The position numbers and the translations under genes were made by a program. Below are positions 8,651 through 17,716 of a stretch of DNA of 64,000 bases, piece after piece (the stretch's first letter is position 1; every line of letters begins with the position of its first letter). The DNA is from Sandaracinaceae bacterium (GTDB lineage: Bacteria > Myxococcota_A > Polyangia > Polyangiales > Houyiibacteriaceae), in the NCBI GenBank assembly GCA_020633055.1, contig JACKEJ010000007.1:734963-798962 (forward strand), given 5' to 3'. The notes under the pieces were generated by a model. It was not told the origin of the DNA. It worked only from the letters and a program-made list of their open reading frames with translations, and did no database searches.

Positions 8651-10366
8651 CTACCCGCGCCGGAACAGCTTGAGCAGCGGCGTGACCTTCATGGGCTTGC
8701 CGCGCCCGACGAAGTGCCAGCCCCAGAGGACGAGCCACGCCAGGCTCGCCGCGATGGCGGCCAGCCCGCTGAGCACGAGGGCGGCGGTCCCCTCGGCGTT
8801 GGGCGGGAAGATCAGGGCGGCGCCCAGGGTCATGGAGGTCGCGAACGCGGTCAGCGCCAACCGGCTGGCGTGCGAGTGGATCATCGCTGGCACGTCGTCC
8901 AGCTCGGGCGTGACCGCGCGCACCTGCAGGTTCCCCTCCTGCATGTCGTGCAGCAGCTGATCAAGCTGGGTGGGCAGGTTCTTCACCATGGCGCCCAGCC
9001 CCGCCACCTCGCCGACCGCGCCCTGCAGCAAGGCCTGCGGCGAGTAGCGCTGCGCGATGATCTGCTCCGCGTACGGCTTGGTGATGCCCAGCAGGTCCAC
9101 GTCGGGGTGCAAGCTGCGCACGATGCCCTCGACCGTGGCGGCCGCCTTGATGAGCAAGGCGTACTCGGGGCCCAGCTTGATGCGGAACTTGGCCGCGGCG
9201 TCCGCGAACTCCTCGGCGAACGCGCCCGAGTCGACGTCGCCGATGTTGTCCACCACGAGGTACTGCTGCCGCACGCGCTCGATCTCCGCCTTGAGCTCCG
9301 CGATGTTCACGCGCTGGGTGGGGGTGCCCATCTTCATGAGGATGCGCGCCACCGTCCCGGAGTCGTTGGCGATGGCCGCGATGATGAGCGTGACGAGGTC
9401 CTCGCGTTGGTCCGGCGTGAGGCTGCCCACCAGGCCGAGGTCGATCATGCATAGCGTGCCCTCGTCGTTGATGAGGATGTTCCCCGCGTGCGGATCGCCG
9501 TGGAAGAAGCCGTCGATGAAGACCTGCTTGCACGCCGAGTGCACGATCTCGGTGACGACGTGCTCCGCCTCCTTGGAGCGTGGCTCGACCTTGCGCACGG
9601 GCCGGCCAGGGAAGAACTCCATGGTGAGCACGGTCTTGCACGACAGCTCGGCGTGTGGCCGCGGCACGACCACGCTGCGCTCGGGGTCGAGGTTCTTGCG
9701 CATGCGCAAGAGGCTCCCGAGCTCCTCGTTGAAGTCGAGCTCCTTCAGGAGCCCCTTCTCGAACGCGCTCACGATCTCGCTGACATTGGCGAGGCCCATC
9801 TCGTCGATGCTGGCCTCGAGCACCTGCGCGCCGAGGTAGAGCAGGTCGAGGTCGCCGCGCATGATGTCCTCGATGCCGGGCCGCTGCACCTTGATGACGA
9901 CGCGCTCTCCGTCGAGCGTGGTGGCCAGGTGCGTCTGCGCGATGGACGCGGTGGCCAGGGGCTTCTCGTCGAACGACTGGTAGAGGTCCTCCAGCTTGCC
10001 GCCGAGACCCGACTCCACGACGGCGCGGATCTCCTCGAACGGGAGCACCGGGGCGCCGTCCTGGAGGCTCTCGAGCGCCTTGATGAACTCGGGCGAGAAC
10101 AGGTCGTGCCGCATCGACAGGATCTGGCCGAGCTTGATGAACGTCGGCCCCAGCTCGCCGAGCATGTGGGCGAAGCGCTGGGCCGCGGGAGAACCGACCA
10201 GCTCGGCGTCCGTGGCCGGCACGCTGCGGTCGGGGAACAGACGGCGCCCGATCGCGGTCCGCATGAGGAGCTCACCGAAGCCGTGCCGCGCGACCGTGAC
10301 CGACACGGCCCGCAGGCGGTTGAGGTCTCGCGCGGCCACGCCGAGGATCGATCGATTCTGCGCCAT
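8651..10366 (-). CDS. ubiB: UbiB/ABC1 (AarF) family atypical kinase
   Basis: 571 residues from the ATG at 10366. The ABC1 kinase-like features are visible: FIKLGQILSMR near residue 73 (KxGQ motif), ATTLDGERVVIKVQRPG (catalytic Lys), GFFHGDPHAGNILI, and MIDLGLVGSL. Two membrane segments lie at the C-terminus (LALTAFATSMTLGAALIFPP and LAAIAASLAWLVLWG), as in bacterial UbiB. The family supports quinone biosynthesis through an ATPase activity at the inner membrane. The gene ends 36 bp from the convergent kinase-activator gene. A start at 10396 is possible, but a promoter-like pair ends 6 nt before the ATG chosen. Confidence 0.88.
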   Translation of the reverse strand: MAQNRSILGVAARDLNRLRAVSVTVARHGFGELLMRTAIGRRLFPDRSVPATDAELVGSPAAQRFAHMLGELGPTFIKLGQILSMRHDLFSPEFIKALESLQDGAPVLPFEEIRAVVESGLGGKLEDLYQSFDEKPLATASIAQTHLATTLDGERVVIKVQRPGIEDIMRGDLDLLYLGAQVLEASIDEMGLANVSEIVSAFEKGLLKELDFNEELGSLLRMRKNLDPERSVVVPRPHAELSCKTVLTMEFFPGRPVRKVEPRSKEAEHVVTEIVHSACKQVFIDGFFHGDPHAGNILINDEGTLCMIDLGLVGSLTPDQREDLVTLIIAAIANDSGTVARILMKMGTPTQRVNIAELKAEIERVRQQYLVVDNIGDVDSGAFAEEFADAAAKFRIKLGPEYALLIKAAATVEGIVRSLHPDVDLLGITKPYAEQIIAQRYSPQALLQGAVGEVAGLGAMVKNLPTQLDQLLHDMQEGNLQVRAVTPELDDVPAMIHSHASRLALTAFATSMTLGAALIFPPNAEGTAALVLSGLAAIAASLAWLVLWGWHFVGRGKPMKVTPLLKLFRRG

Positions 10367-10372
10367 CGCGGG

Positions 10373-10401
10373 ACTATCCCAAAAGCCGCCGCGCATGACC
10401 A
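10373..10401 (-). promoter_or_regulatory. ubiB promoter candidate, leaderless geometry
   Basis: On the minus strand, TGGTCA (10401-10396), a 17-bp spacer and GATAGT (10378-10373), then 6 nt to the ATG at 10366. The -35 box matches the consensus at 4 of 6 positions. Confidence 0.4.
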
Positions 10402-10489
10402 GCGACGCGGCATGTGCCGTCGCGCCGTGTGGCGCACGCGCGGTCGCGAGCCGACGCAGCGCGCCCGACGCGCCACCGCAGACCGACGG

Positions 10490-11053
10490 CTACGACGCGT
10501 CGCCGGCCAGGAACGCGGCGAGCGTGGTGCGCACCAGGTCGCACGCGTGGGACTCCCCGTGAGCCGTGACGCTCAGGTTCCCCTCGACGAGCGAGACCAC
10601 CCACGCGTCGTTGCGCCCGAGGCCGGCCGCGAGCGTGTCGACGAAGCCACGAGGGAGCAGCAGCAGCTCGATGGCGTCCGCGGCGTGGATGGTGCGGCTG
10701 CCCCACTCCTTGCGGAGCGTCTGGGCGTCCTTGTCGGTCACGATGGCGACGCGCTCGGCGAGCTTGCTCGCGCGATGGACACGGTCCGCCGACGGGGCGC
10801 CCAGGTCCACCCACAGCGCGTGCCCCCCATGCGCCCCCGGCAGCGAGAGCGCTGGCTCGTCCACGTTCGACAGTCCGCGTCCGAACTCGAGCCCCTCCTC
10901 GTGGAGCAGACAGCGCGCGAGCACGCGCACCACCACGCGCGCCTCGGACTCGGAGGGGTGCTGCGCGACGCGCAGGTCCAGCGTCTCGTAGACCCCGCGG
11001 TCCACATCCGCCAGCTCGACCCCCACTCGCAGCAGCACCGTCGCCTGCGCCAT
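10490..11053 (-). CDS. yaeQ: YaeQ family protein
   Basis: 187 residues, close to the length of E. coli YaeQ (181). The alignment I can recall holds along the whole chain: VELADVDRGVYETLDLRVAQ, HPSESEARVVVRVLARCL, GLSNVDEPALSL, LWVDLGAPSADRVHRASK, and a C-terminal block ending LSVTAHGESHA. The fold resembles PD-(D/E)XK nucleases; its function is poorly defined, and a role suppressing loss of the transcription factor RfaH has been reported for the family. The ATG lies 2 bp after the stop of the large kinase gene, so it is probably co-transcribed. No separate promoter is evident. Confidence 0.9.
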   Translation of the reverse strand: MAQATVLLRVGVELADVDRGVYETLDLRVAQHPSESEARVVVRVLARCLLHEEGLEFGRGLSNVDEPALSLPGAHGGHALWVDLGAPSADRVHRASKLAERVAIVTDKDAQTLRKEWGSRTIHAADAIELLLLPRGFVDTLAAGLGRNDAWVVSLVEGNLSVTAHGESHACDLVRTTLAAFLAGDAS

Positions 11054-11055
11054 GT

Positions 11056-14000
11056 TCAGACCCCCCTCGTGTCGGTGGCCCCCTCGGCCAACCGCTCGGC
11101 GGCGCGCAGCAAGCGCGCCGCGAGAGGCAGCTGTCCCGAAGCCACCGCCAGCGGGCGGGCGCGCCCGAGCGTCCGTATGGCGGCCGGCACGTCCCCCAGC
11201 GCAACGTGCACGAAGGCGAGCATCCGCAGCGCCATCGCCGCCTCGGCGGGACGCCCCATCGCCTCGAGGCTCTCCACCCCGCGGACCATACCCTTGACGA
11301 AGCCCGGATCGGGGTGCGCCGCCACCGCCAACGCCCCTTGGATCGCGGCGCCCAGGCTGACCACGGCCTCCTGGCGATGCCGCCTGCCCACGTGGATGGC
11401 CTCCTCCGCGAAGACCGCGGCCCGCGACTCCCAGCCGGCCTCGAAGGCCGCTGCGGCTGCGCGCACGGCCGCCCGCGACAGCTCCACCGGCATGCCGTGC
11501 TCGCGTGCCACACCCATCGCGTCGCTCCAGCGCGTGGTCGCGCCGCTGAAGTCCCCTTGCGCTTCCGCCACCTCGGCCATGGCCGAGAGCGACGACCAAC
11601 GCAGCCGCAGCTCCCCGACGCACACGGCACCGGTCATCGCGTCCATCCCTCGCATGCGGGCGTCGTCGATGCGCCCCAGCCGGGCGAGCGCGACTGCGAG
11701 GTAGCACGAACCCATCCCGTGCAAGAGTCGGGTGTCCTCCCCAGACAGCTGCGCCACCGCCAGGGCCAGCGTACGGCTGGCGGCGTCGACCTCGCCCGCC
11801 TCCAGCCGGGCGTGGCCCAAGCGCATGAGCGCTTCGCCCAGCATGTCCGGGTCCACGGGCTCGGACTCGTTCTCCTCGGTGACGGCGAGGATCTGCACGA
11901 CGTCGCTCCACCGCTCCTGGTGCGCCGCAACGCGCGCCTGAGCCAGGTGTAATGAGAGCCGCACGTCCATGTCGACCGCGTCGCGGAAGGTCGGCGTAAA
12001 GCGCTCGAGCGCCTCGATGGCGAGCCCGGTGTTGCCGACTTGCAGGCTCAGGTCCACCGCGCGGATGACCAGCTCCGCGAGGCCATGCAATACGCGACCG
12101 GCCACGGCACCAGCCGCCGTCACCTGCGCGGCCACCACCTTCGCGGCGTCGGCGACGTTGACGGAGGCGTCGGCGAGCCGCCCCTGCGCCACCGCCAGAT
12201 CGGCGGCGCGCACCAGGTACGCGGGCGCACGCGCGGGGTCGTGGGCGCGTACCGCGTGATATGCCAGCTGCGCCACGCGGCGCTCGTCGTCGCCGGCGCC
12301 GCCCCGCTCGAGCGCCGCGGCGATCATGCCGTGCAGCGTGCCCGCGGCGTGGGCACTCAGGCTCTTGCGCACGGCGTCACGCAACAAGGTTCCCCCGGAG
12401 ACCCGCATGCGCGCCGGCATGGCGAGCACGCCCCCGCCGCCGCCCCAACGCCCCTCCGCGGGCCAGAGCTCCGGGGCGTCGACGTCGGGGACCACCCAGT
12501 GCAGCCCCAGCAACCGGCGCACAGGCGCTTCCACGGCATCCCGCGGGACGCCCTGGATCGCGGCCAACGTGGGGATGTCCACCAGCTCGCGGAACAAGCT
12601 GATGAGCTGCAACGTGGCGCGGTCGGGGGCGCTCAGCAGCGCGAGCTCTGCCGCGACCGTGTGCTGTACCCGCTCGGGCACCCCGGCCGTCGAGACTTCG
12701 CCGCCATGCACGAGCTGTTCGTCCAGCTGCGCGGTCCCGGTGGCGCGCATGTCGTCGGCCAGCGCGATGGTCCAGGCCGGGAGCCCCCCCGTCGCCGCGA
12801 ACACGGCGTTGCTCAGGTTGCGTTCGAGGTTGCGCCCTCCCACCACGGCGGCGAACAAGCGGGCGTTGGCGGCCTGATCGAGGGGACGGATGGCGACGCG
12901 GTCGACCCCGACGTGCACCGGCAACGACGGGGAAGGCCGCGACGTCATCACGGTCAGCACGCGCAGGCGGCGCAGCTTCGCGAGGAGGATGGACAGCACC
13001 TGCCGCGTCGCGTCGTCCATGAACTGCACGTCTTCGATGGCGAGCACCACGGGCTGATCGACGGCGAGCGCCTGCAGTGCCTTCTGCACGGCGCCGACGA
13101 CGTCAAGCCCGCGAGGACGACCGGGGCGCTGGGCTTCTGCGGCAGAGAGCCCCACCAACTCGCCCACCAGCGAGATCTCGCGAGGTGAGAGCCCCAGCAC
13201 GCGCATGCGTTCGACCTTCTCGGCGCGCGCGGCCAGCTCGTCGTCCTCCTCCACGCCGAGGAGATCTCCGAGGACATCCGCCAGCACGGAGAAGGGGGAC
13301 GTGGCCAACGCGGGGCGGCAGCGCGCGTTGATGAACGCCCGTCCCTCGCCGATGGTCAGCGAGCGCAGCTCCGCTAGGAGGCGCGACTTGCCGACCCCAG
13401 CACCCCCGACGACCAACAGCGCGGCCCCCTGTCCCTCGACGACGCCGGCCAGCGTATCCCCCACGAGCTTCAGCGTCTCGCGGCGCCCGACGAACGGGGC
13501 GTCACGCCGCATGGTCTCCGCCTCCCGCTCGCTGCGGGACCGCAGGCCATGCAGGCGCGGCAGGGGCTCGTCGCCCACGCGAAAGACCCACCCCACATCT
13601 GGGGCGAGATCGGGCTCGCACGCGATCTCGTTGGGCGCCAGCGTCTCCAGCAACGCGAGCGCCCGGGCGCGCTCGGCGGGATTGGTTTCGGCGAAGCCAC
13701 CGTCGTAGACCCGCGCATTGGAGCGCACGATCACGACGCGCACCCCACCGTGCGCAGCATCACGCAGGCGCAACGCGGCGCGCGCGGCCAGCTCGGGGGC
13801 CTCCTGGGGGTGGCCGGTCGCCCCGAACACCGCCTCGGCGCCGTCGTCCTGCGGGGGCAAGCACATCCCTCGCAGGTCCTGTACGATGGCGGCGAAGCGC
13901 CCCGGCTCGAGGGCCCCGACCAGGTGCAGCGCCACGACTGGCCGGTCGTCGAAGCGCATGCGTCTCGACACCGGCAGCGCGCGCGTCCTCTCCTCGCCGC

Positions 14001-15045
14001 CTGCGTGCGGGGTCGTCGACATCAGTGGAACGCCGATGCCCGTCGCGTCTTCCTCTACGCGCCGGTGGAAGTCGACGCGCAGCTTGTTCACCCCGCCGCG
14101 GTCGTCGGGCGGGAACATCTTCTTCAGCGCAGCAGCCAGGTCCCCCTCATCCACGTGGGAGCCCATGGCCACGAGCTCACGCGAGAGCTCCTCCACCAGG
14201 TCACCCACCGTCGGGTACCGCGCGTCGCGGTCCACGGCCAGGCAGCGCTCCAAGATGCCGCGGAGCTGGGGCGACGCGCCGTAGGCCGCCAAGTTGCGCT
14301 TCGGAACCAGCGCCTGGCGCACGCGCTCCAGCGTCTCGGTGCGCGAGGAGGCACGAAACAGGCGCTCTCCCGTCACCATCTCCCACACCACGATACCCAG
14401 AGAGAAGAGGTCCGAGCGGTTGTCGAGCGGCTCGCCGCGCGCCTGCTCCGGCGACATGTAGGCGTACTTCCCCCGCAGCACGCTCGGGTCTTCGTCGCGC
14501 CCCAGGCCGTGTTCGTCGGCCATGGCGATGCCAAAGTCACCGACCTTCACCTGCCCCTCGTACCCCAGCAGGATGTTCTGCGGCGAGACGTCGCGGTGCA
14601 CGATGCCAAGGGGTCGTCCGTCGTCCGAGCGTCGCCGGTGCGCGTAATCGAGCGCGCGGGCCGCCTCGCAGGCGATGAAGAGACGCAACGGCAGGGAGAG
14701 CCCGTCTGCCACGCAGTCCACCGGGTTCGGGCGGTAGGCGATGGCCGACGCGAGGTCGCAGCCATGCACGTACTCCATCGCGATGAAGTAGGCCTCCTGC
14801 TCCTCCCCCAGATCGAAAATCTGAACGATGTTGGGGTGGTTCAGGCGCGACGCGATCTTGGCCTCGCGCACCAGCAGGTCCGCGAAGTCGGGGCGGGCCA
14901 TCAGCGAGGGCAGCACGCGCTTGATGACGACCGTCTTCTGGAAGCCGGCTGCGCCACGCGACCGGGCGCGCCAGACCTCGGCCATGCCGCCTTCGCCTAT
15001 GCGCTCGATCAGCTCGTAGCTGCCGAACAGTACCCGTCGCGTCAT
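11056..15045 (-). CDS. Ser/Thr kinase fused to cyclase-like, ATPase and TPR domains
   Basis: 1329 residues. The N-terminal eukaryotic-like kinase (about 1-290) is canonical: IGEGGMAEVWRA, VVIKRVL, HRDVSPQNILL near 148, GDFGIA, and SPEQARGEP. Residues about 360-490 resemble a degenerate class III nucleotide-cyclase fold (VVALHLVGALEPGRFAAI) without an obvious metal-binding pair. An AAA/STAND-type ATPase follows, starting PFVGRRETL with P-loop GGAGVGKS near 550 and LAIEDVQFMD as Walker B. The C-terminal 500 residues are TPR-like helical repeats (LGHARLEAGEVDAASRTLALA). No membrane segment is seen. It sits 16 bp after the ECF-sigma partner gene and 2 bp before yaeQ, which suggests one operon. 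The substrate is unknown. Confidence 0.92.
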   Translation of the reverse strand: MTRRVLFGSYELIERIGEGGMAEVWRARSRGAAGFQKTVVIKRVLPSLMARPDFADLLVREAKIASRLNHPNIVQIFDLGEEQEAYFIAMEYVHGCDLASAIAYRPNPVDCVADGLSLPLRLFIACEAARALDYAHRRRSDDGRPLGIVHRDVSPQNILLGYEGQVKVGDFGIAMADEHGLGRDEDPSVLRGKYAYMSPEQARGEPLDNRSDLFSLGIVVWEMVTGERLFRASSRTETLERVRQALVPKRNLAAYGASPQLRGILERCLAVDRDARYPTVGDLVEELSRELVAMGSHVDEGDLAAALKKMFPPDDRGGVNKLRVDFHRRVEEDATGIGVPLMSTTPHAGGEERTRALPVSRRMRFDDRPVVALHLVGALEPGRFAAIVQDLRGMCLPPQDDGAEAVFGATGHPQEAPELAARAALRLRDAAHGGVRVVIVRSNARVYDGGFAETNPAERARALALLETLAPNEIACEPDLAPDVGWVFRVGDEPLPRLHGLRSRSEREAETMRRDAPFVGRRETLKLVGDTLAGVVEGQGAALLVVGGAGVGKSRLLAELRSLTIGEGRAFINARCRPALATSPFSVLADVLGDLLGVEEDDELAARAEKVERMRVLGLSPREISLVGELVGLSAAEAQRPGRPRGLDVVGAVQKALQALAVDQPVVLAIEDVQFMDDATRQVLSILLAKLRRLRVLTVMTSRPSPSLPVHVGVDRVAIRPLDQAANARLFAAVVGGRNLERNLSNAVFAATGGLPAWTIALADDMRATGTAQLDEQLVHGGEVSTAGVPERVQHTVAAELALLSAPDRATLQLISLFRELVDIPTLAAIQGVPRDAVEAPVRRLLGLHWVVPDVDAPELWPAEGRWGGGGGVLAMPARMRVSGGTLLRDAVRKSLSAHAAGTLHGMIAAALERGGAGDDERRVAQLAYHAVRAHDPARAPAYLVRAADLAVAQGRLADASVNVADAAKVVAAQVTAAGAVAGRVLHGLAELVIRAVDLSLQVGNTGLAIEALERFTPTFRDAVDMDVRLSLHLAQARVAAHQERWSDVVQILAVTEENESEPVDPDMLGEALMRLGHARLEAGEVDAASRTLALAVAQLSGEDTRLLHGMGSCYLAVALARLGRIDDARMRGMDAMTGAVCVGELRLRWSSLSAMAEVAEAQGDFSGATTRWSDAMGVAREHGMPVELSRAAVRAAAAAFEAGWESRAAVFAEEAIHVGRRHRQEAVVSLGAAIQGALAVAAHPDPGFVKGMVRGVESLEAMGRPAEAAMALRMLAFVHVALGDVPAAIRTLGRARPLAVASGQLPLAARLLRAAERLAEGATDTRGV

Positions 15046-15061
15046 CGTGCGGCGGAGGGTA

Positions 15062-16471
15062 TCACTGTGCGCTCGTGTCGGATACCGCAGCGGCCGCCCG
15101 CGACACGCGCAGCTGCCGCGTCACGGTAGGCGCTGGCGAGATGGCGCTCTCGGCAGCCGCACCGCGCAGACACCGTAGCTCGGTGGCCGTCGCGGAAGGG
15201 GCAGCGAGGACGCGGACCAAGCCGCTCGTCCGCGCGATCTCGACCGTGGCGTCGCGGCCGGGCCCCAAGCAGGCGGTGAGCACCGGACGCAGCGCAGACC
15301 ATGTGCGGTAGCGGGCGGCGGGCGGCGCCGGCGAAGGGGCCGCAGCGCCCGGCGCTGGCGCGCCACGGCTCGCGCTCGCTCCCTCGCCGGCCGACTCGGC
15401 CACGATCTCGCGCTGGGGACCGTCCGGACTGCTCGCGAAGAAGTCGTCCACGTAGCGCACGGAACCCTGCGGCCGCGCCGCAGATCCGCTGGCGCTCATG
15501 CTGGCGGGGCTCACCGAAGTGGAGGACGCCGTGGCCATGCGTGAGCGATCCGCAGAACGCGCCGTCGTCCGCCCGGTGTCGGAGTCGTCCACCTCGCGGA
15601 GGGTGCCCGCCGTCTGCGCCTCCGCACGCAGGGACAGACCACCTGCGACGCCGTCGTCGCTGAGCTGAGCGACCGGTGCGCTGGGCGGTGCGGGCGCGGG
15701 CACCGCATCGAGCGTCTCGCCCGCGAGCGCTTCGGTGGGCGCGGGTGGCTCGAGCGGCGCGGCCTCTGGCTCGGCCTCGGCCGAAGGGGCCTCGAAGGCC
15801 GCTGCGGCCGGCGCCGCGGTGGGCATGGGTGCCACGGTCGGTGCGGGCGCCGCAGCCATCGGAGCCCCCTGGATGGCGCTGGCGTCGGGCTGCCGGTTCA
15901 CGACGCTCACCGCCGAGAACCCCGCGGAAACGACCACCAACACCGCCGCGGCGGCGGCCAACACCTGCGCCAAGCGGTTGTCACGCAGCAAGCGCACGAC
16001 GCGCCCCGCCCCCGCCGACGACTCCGCTCGGGTCGCGCTGGACGTGGCCCGCGCGGCAGGCGCCTCCGCGACGGGTGCCACGGGCCGAGGCGCGCGCAGG
16101 CGCTCACCCGAACGCAGCACCCCCGTGGCGGCTGGCGCCATTCCCTCGGCGTCGCCAGGGTCACCCGCGAGACCGTCGGCCAGACCTGCTGCGTCGTCCA
16201 AGCGCAGCTCGTCGTCGTACAGCCCCGCGTCGATACCCTCGAAGATGGCCGCCAGGGCTCCGTCCAGCGGAGAGGATGCGGAGCCGGACTCGGCCGCTCG
16301 GATGCCCCAGGCCAGAACCTCGTCGGTCAGCGCAAGCAGCTCGCGCACCTCGGCATCGAAGCTCGCGTCGGCCTCGCGCTCGATCGCCAACCACGCCTGC
16401 TCCTCCTCGGGCGCGTGGACCAGGCCAGCATCCAGGATGGCGTCGAGGCGTTCGCGACGTGTCGCGTTCAC
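15062..16471 (-). CDS. Single-pass membrane protein, probable anti-sigma-type partner
   Basis: 469 residues starting at a GTG that overlaps the sigma-factor stop by 4 bp (GTGA), so expression is coupled. The N-terminal ~150 residues are acidic and helical and would be cytosolic. One membrane segment (VLAAAAAVLVVVSAGFSAVS) follows, then a long Ala/Pro/Glu-rich periplasmic linker, and a C-terminal block (LRPVLTACLGPGRDATVEI to LRCLRGAAAESA) that resembles the AgmX/TonB-like C-terminal fold with two conserved Cys. I see no HxxxCxxC zinc motif. Position and topology suggest an anti-sigma factor; this is inference, not a family match. Confidence 0.6.
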   Translation of the reverse strand: MNATRRERLDAILDAGLVHAPEEEQAWLAIEREADASFDAEVRELLALTDEVLAWGIRAAESGSASSPLDGALAAIFEGIDAGLYDDELRLDDAAGLADGLAGDPGDAEGMAPAATGVLRSGERLRAPRPVAPVAEAPAARATSSATRAESSAGAGRVVRLLRDNRLAQVLAAAAAVLVVVSAGFSAVSVVNRQPDASAIQGAPMAAAPAPTVAPMPTAAPAAAAFEAPSAEAEPEAAPLEPPAPTEALAGETLDAVPAPAPPSAPVAQLSDDGVAGGLSLRAEAQTAGTLREVDDSDTGRTTARSADRSRMATASSTSVSPASMSASGSAARPQGSVRYVDDFFASSPDGPQREIVAESAGEGASASRGAPAPGAAAPSPAPPAARYRTWSALRPVLTACLGPGRDATVEIARTSGLVRVLAAPSATATELRCLRGAAAESAISPAPTVTRQLRVSRAAAAVSDTSAQ

Positions 16472-17073
16472 GCGCCACCTCCCGCGGCCAAGGCCCCGGG
16501 TTCCGCGAGATCCCCGAGCAGATCGCGGAGCCTCCGACGCGCCTCGTGGATGCGCCACGCGACGGTGCCCTCGGCGCACCCGAGCGCGTCGCCCGCCTCC
16601 TTGTGCGACATGCCCTGCAGCAGCACCAGCACCACCGCCGAACGCAGTGAGGGACTGAGCGCCTCGAGGGCCTCGCCCACGCGCCCATAGAGCTGGGCCT
16701 GCTCCAGCGTGCGCTGCGGGTCCACGCCCGCGCTCTCCGCGTCGGCCGTGGGCTCGGGCAGCTTCGGATCGTCCACGTCGGAAGCGACGTGCCGACGGTT
16801 GCTGCGCATGCGGTTGAGGCAGACGTTCACGCAGATGCGGTAGAGCCACGTGGACAGGCGGGCGCGCCCGTCGAAGCGGCCCAGCGCGCGCCAAGCACGG
16901 ATGAAGCTCTCTTGCACGGCGTCGTCGACCTCGGCGGCGGACCCGAGCATCTGGTGTGCACAGGCCACCAAGCGCCCGTGATGCATGCGCACCAGGCCCG
17001 CGAAGGCGCGCCGGTCTCCGGCCTGCGCCAGGCTCAGCAGCTCCATCTCGGTGCGCGCGTCTGCGGTGTCCAT
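16468..17073 (-). CDS. ECF-type RNA polymerase sigma factor
   Basis: 201 residues from the ATG at 17073. Region 2 is clear (DRRAFAGLVRMHHGRLVACA, DDAVQESFIRAWRALGRFDG, LSTWLYRICVNVCLNRMR), as is region 4 (LSPSLRSAVVLVLLQGMSHKEAGDALGCAEGTVAWRIHEARRRLRDLL) with its HTH. There is no sigma-1.1 or sigma-3 domain, so it is a group IV sigma. The divergent PilZ gene starts 172 bp away. The next gene overlaps by 4 bp and encodes a membrane protein in the usual anti-sigma position. Targets cannot be predicted from this window. Confidence 0.93.
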   Translation of the reverse strand: MDTADARTEMELLSLAQAGDRRAFAGLVRMHHGRLVACAHQMLGSAAEVDDAVQESFIRAWRALGRFDGRARLSTWLYRICVNVCLNRMRSNRRHVASDVDDPKLPEPTADAESAGVDPQRTLEQAQLYGRVGEALEALSPSLRSAVVLVLLQGMSHKEAGDALGCAEGTVAWRIHEARRRLRDLLGDLAEPGALAAGGGA

Positions 17074-17210
17074 GGTCCTACGCTCGGGCGGGATGAGGAA
17101 CTCGCCCGAGGCAGAGCGCTCTTCCGGCGTCGAGGTGGTCGAAACGTACGCAAACACGGGACCTAGGACAACCACGAGGTGGACAAAGCTTGGGCGCGCA
17201 CCGCTCGTTT

Positions 17211-17239
17211 TTGACCGGAGCCCCCGCGAGCGCTTTAAT
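17211..17239 (+). promoter_or_regulatory. promoter of the PilZ gene, leaderless geometry
   Basis: TTGACC (17211-17216), exactly 17 bp, TTTAAT (17234-17239), then 6 nt to the GTG at 17246. This is one of the best promoter matches in the window. It predicts transcription starting at the start codon. Confidence 0.65.
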
Positions 17240-17245
17240 CCGGGC

Positions 17246-17665
17246 GTGTCCACTGACGACAAAGACCGCCGCGGCGGGGAGCGCGCCCCGATCGAGCTCA
17301 AGGTCGAGTACAAGCGGTTGAATTCGTTCTTCGCCGACTACACCAAGAACATCAGCCGCGGCGGCACCTTCATCCGCACCGAGCGCCCGCTCGGTATCGG
17401 GACGGAGTTCAACTTCAAGCTGTGCGTCCCCACGCTGGAGAACCCCCTGGTCCTGCGCGGCAAGGTGCAGTGGACGGTGGCCCCCAACGAGGTCGTGGAC
17501 GACGGGGAGCCCGGGATGGGCATCGGCTTCGTCTACAGCAGCGAGTCCGAGCGCGAGCGCATCGAAGCCATCGTGGAGACGCTGATGGTCGACAGCCTCG
17601 GCAACGTCATCTACGAGAAGCTCATGGGGAAGCCCCCACGCGGGAGCCTGCTGCCCTCCAAGTAG
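17246..17665 (+). CDS. PilZ domain protein (TIGR02266-like)
   Basis: 139 residues from the GTG at 17246. It has the PilZ c-di-GMP-binding features: an Arg-containing N-terminal loop (RRGGERAPIELKVEYKR), the NISRGGTFIRT block matching the D/NxSxxG motif, and a GMGIGFVYSSESERERIEAIV tail typical of the myxobacterial TIGR02266 subgroup. It is a stand-alone domain, probably a cytosolic c-di-GMP adaptor acting on motility or secretion. In-frame codons extend back to 16985 but run through the promoter and the sigma gene, so the short form is preferred. It is transcribed alone and ends in a hairpin facing the next gene. Confidence 0.88.
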   Translation: MSTDDKDRRGGERAPIELKVEYKRLNSFFADYTKNISRGGTFIRTERPLGIGTEFNFKLCVPTLENPLVLRGKVQWTVAPNEVVDDGEPGMGIGFVYSSESERERIEAIVETLMVDSLGNVIYEKLMGKPPRGSLLPSK

Positions 17666-17669
17666 CCGC

Positions 17670-17699
17670 GCGTCAGGGCCCACCCACGGGCCCCGACGC
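17670..17699. terminator. bidirectional hairpin between convergent genes
   Basis: GCGTC-A-GGGCCC, a 6-nt loop, GGGCCC-C-GACGC. The two arms pair fully except for single A and C opposites. There is no T-tract. It lies between the PilZ stop (17665) and the convergent lipoprotein stop (17717). Confidence 0.55.
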
Positions 17700-17716
17700 C
17701 GGACGCGGCGTGTCCC

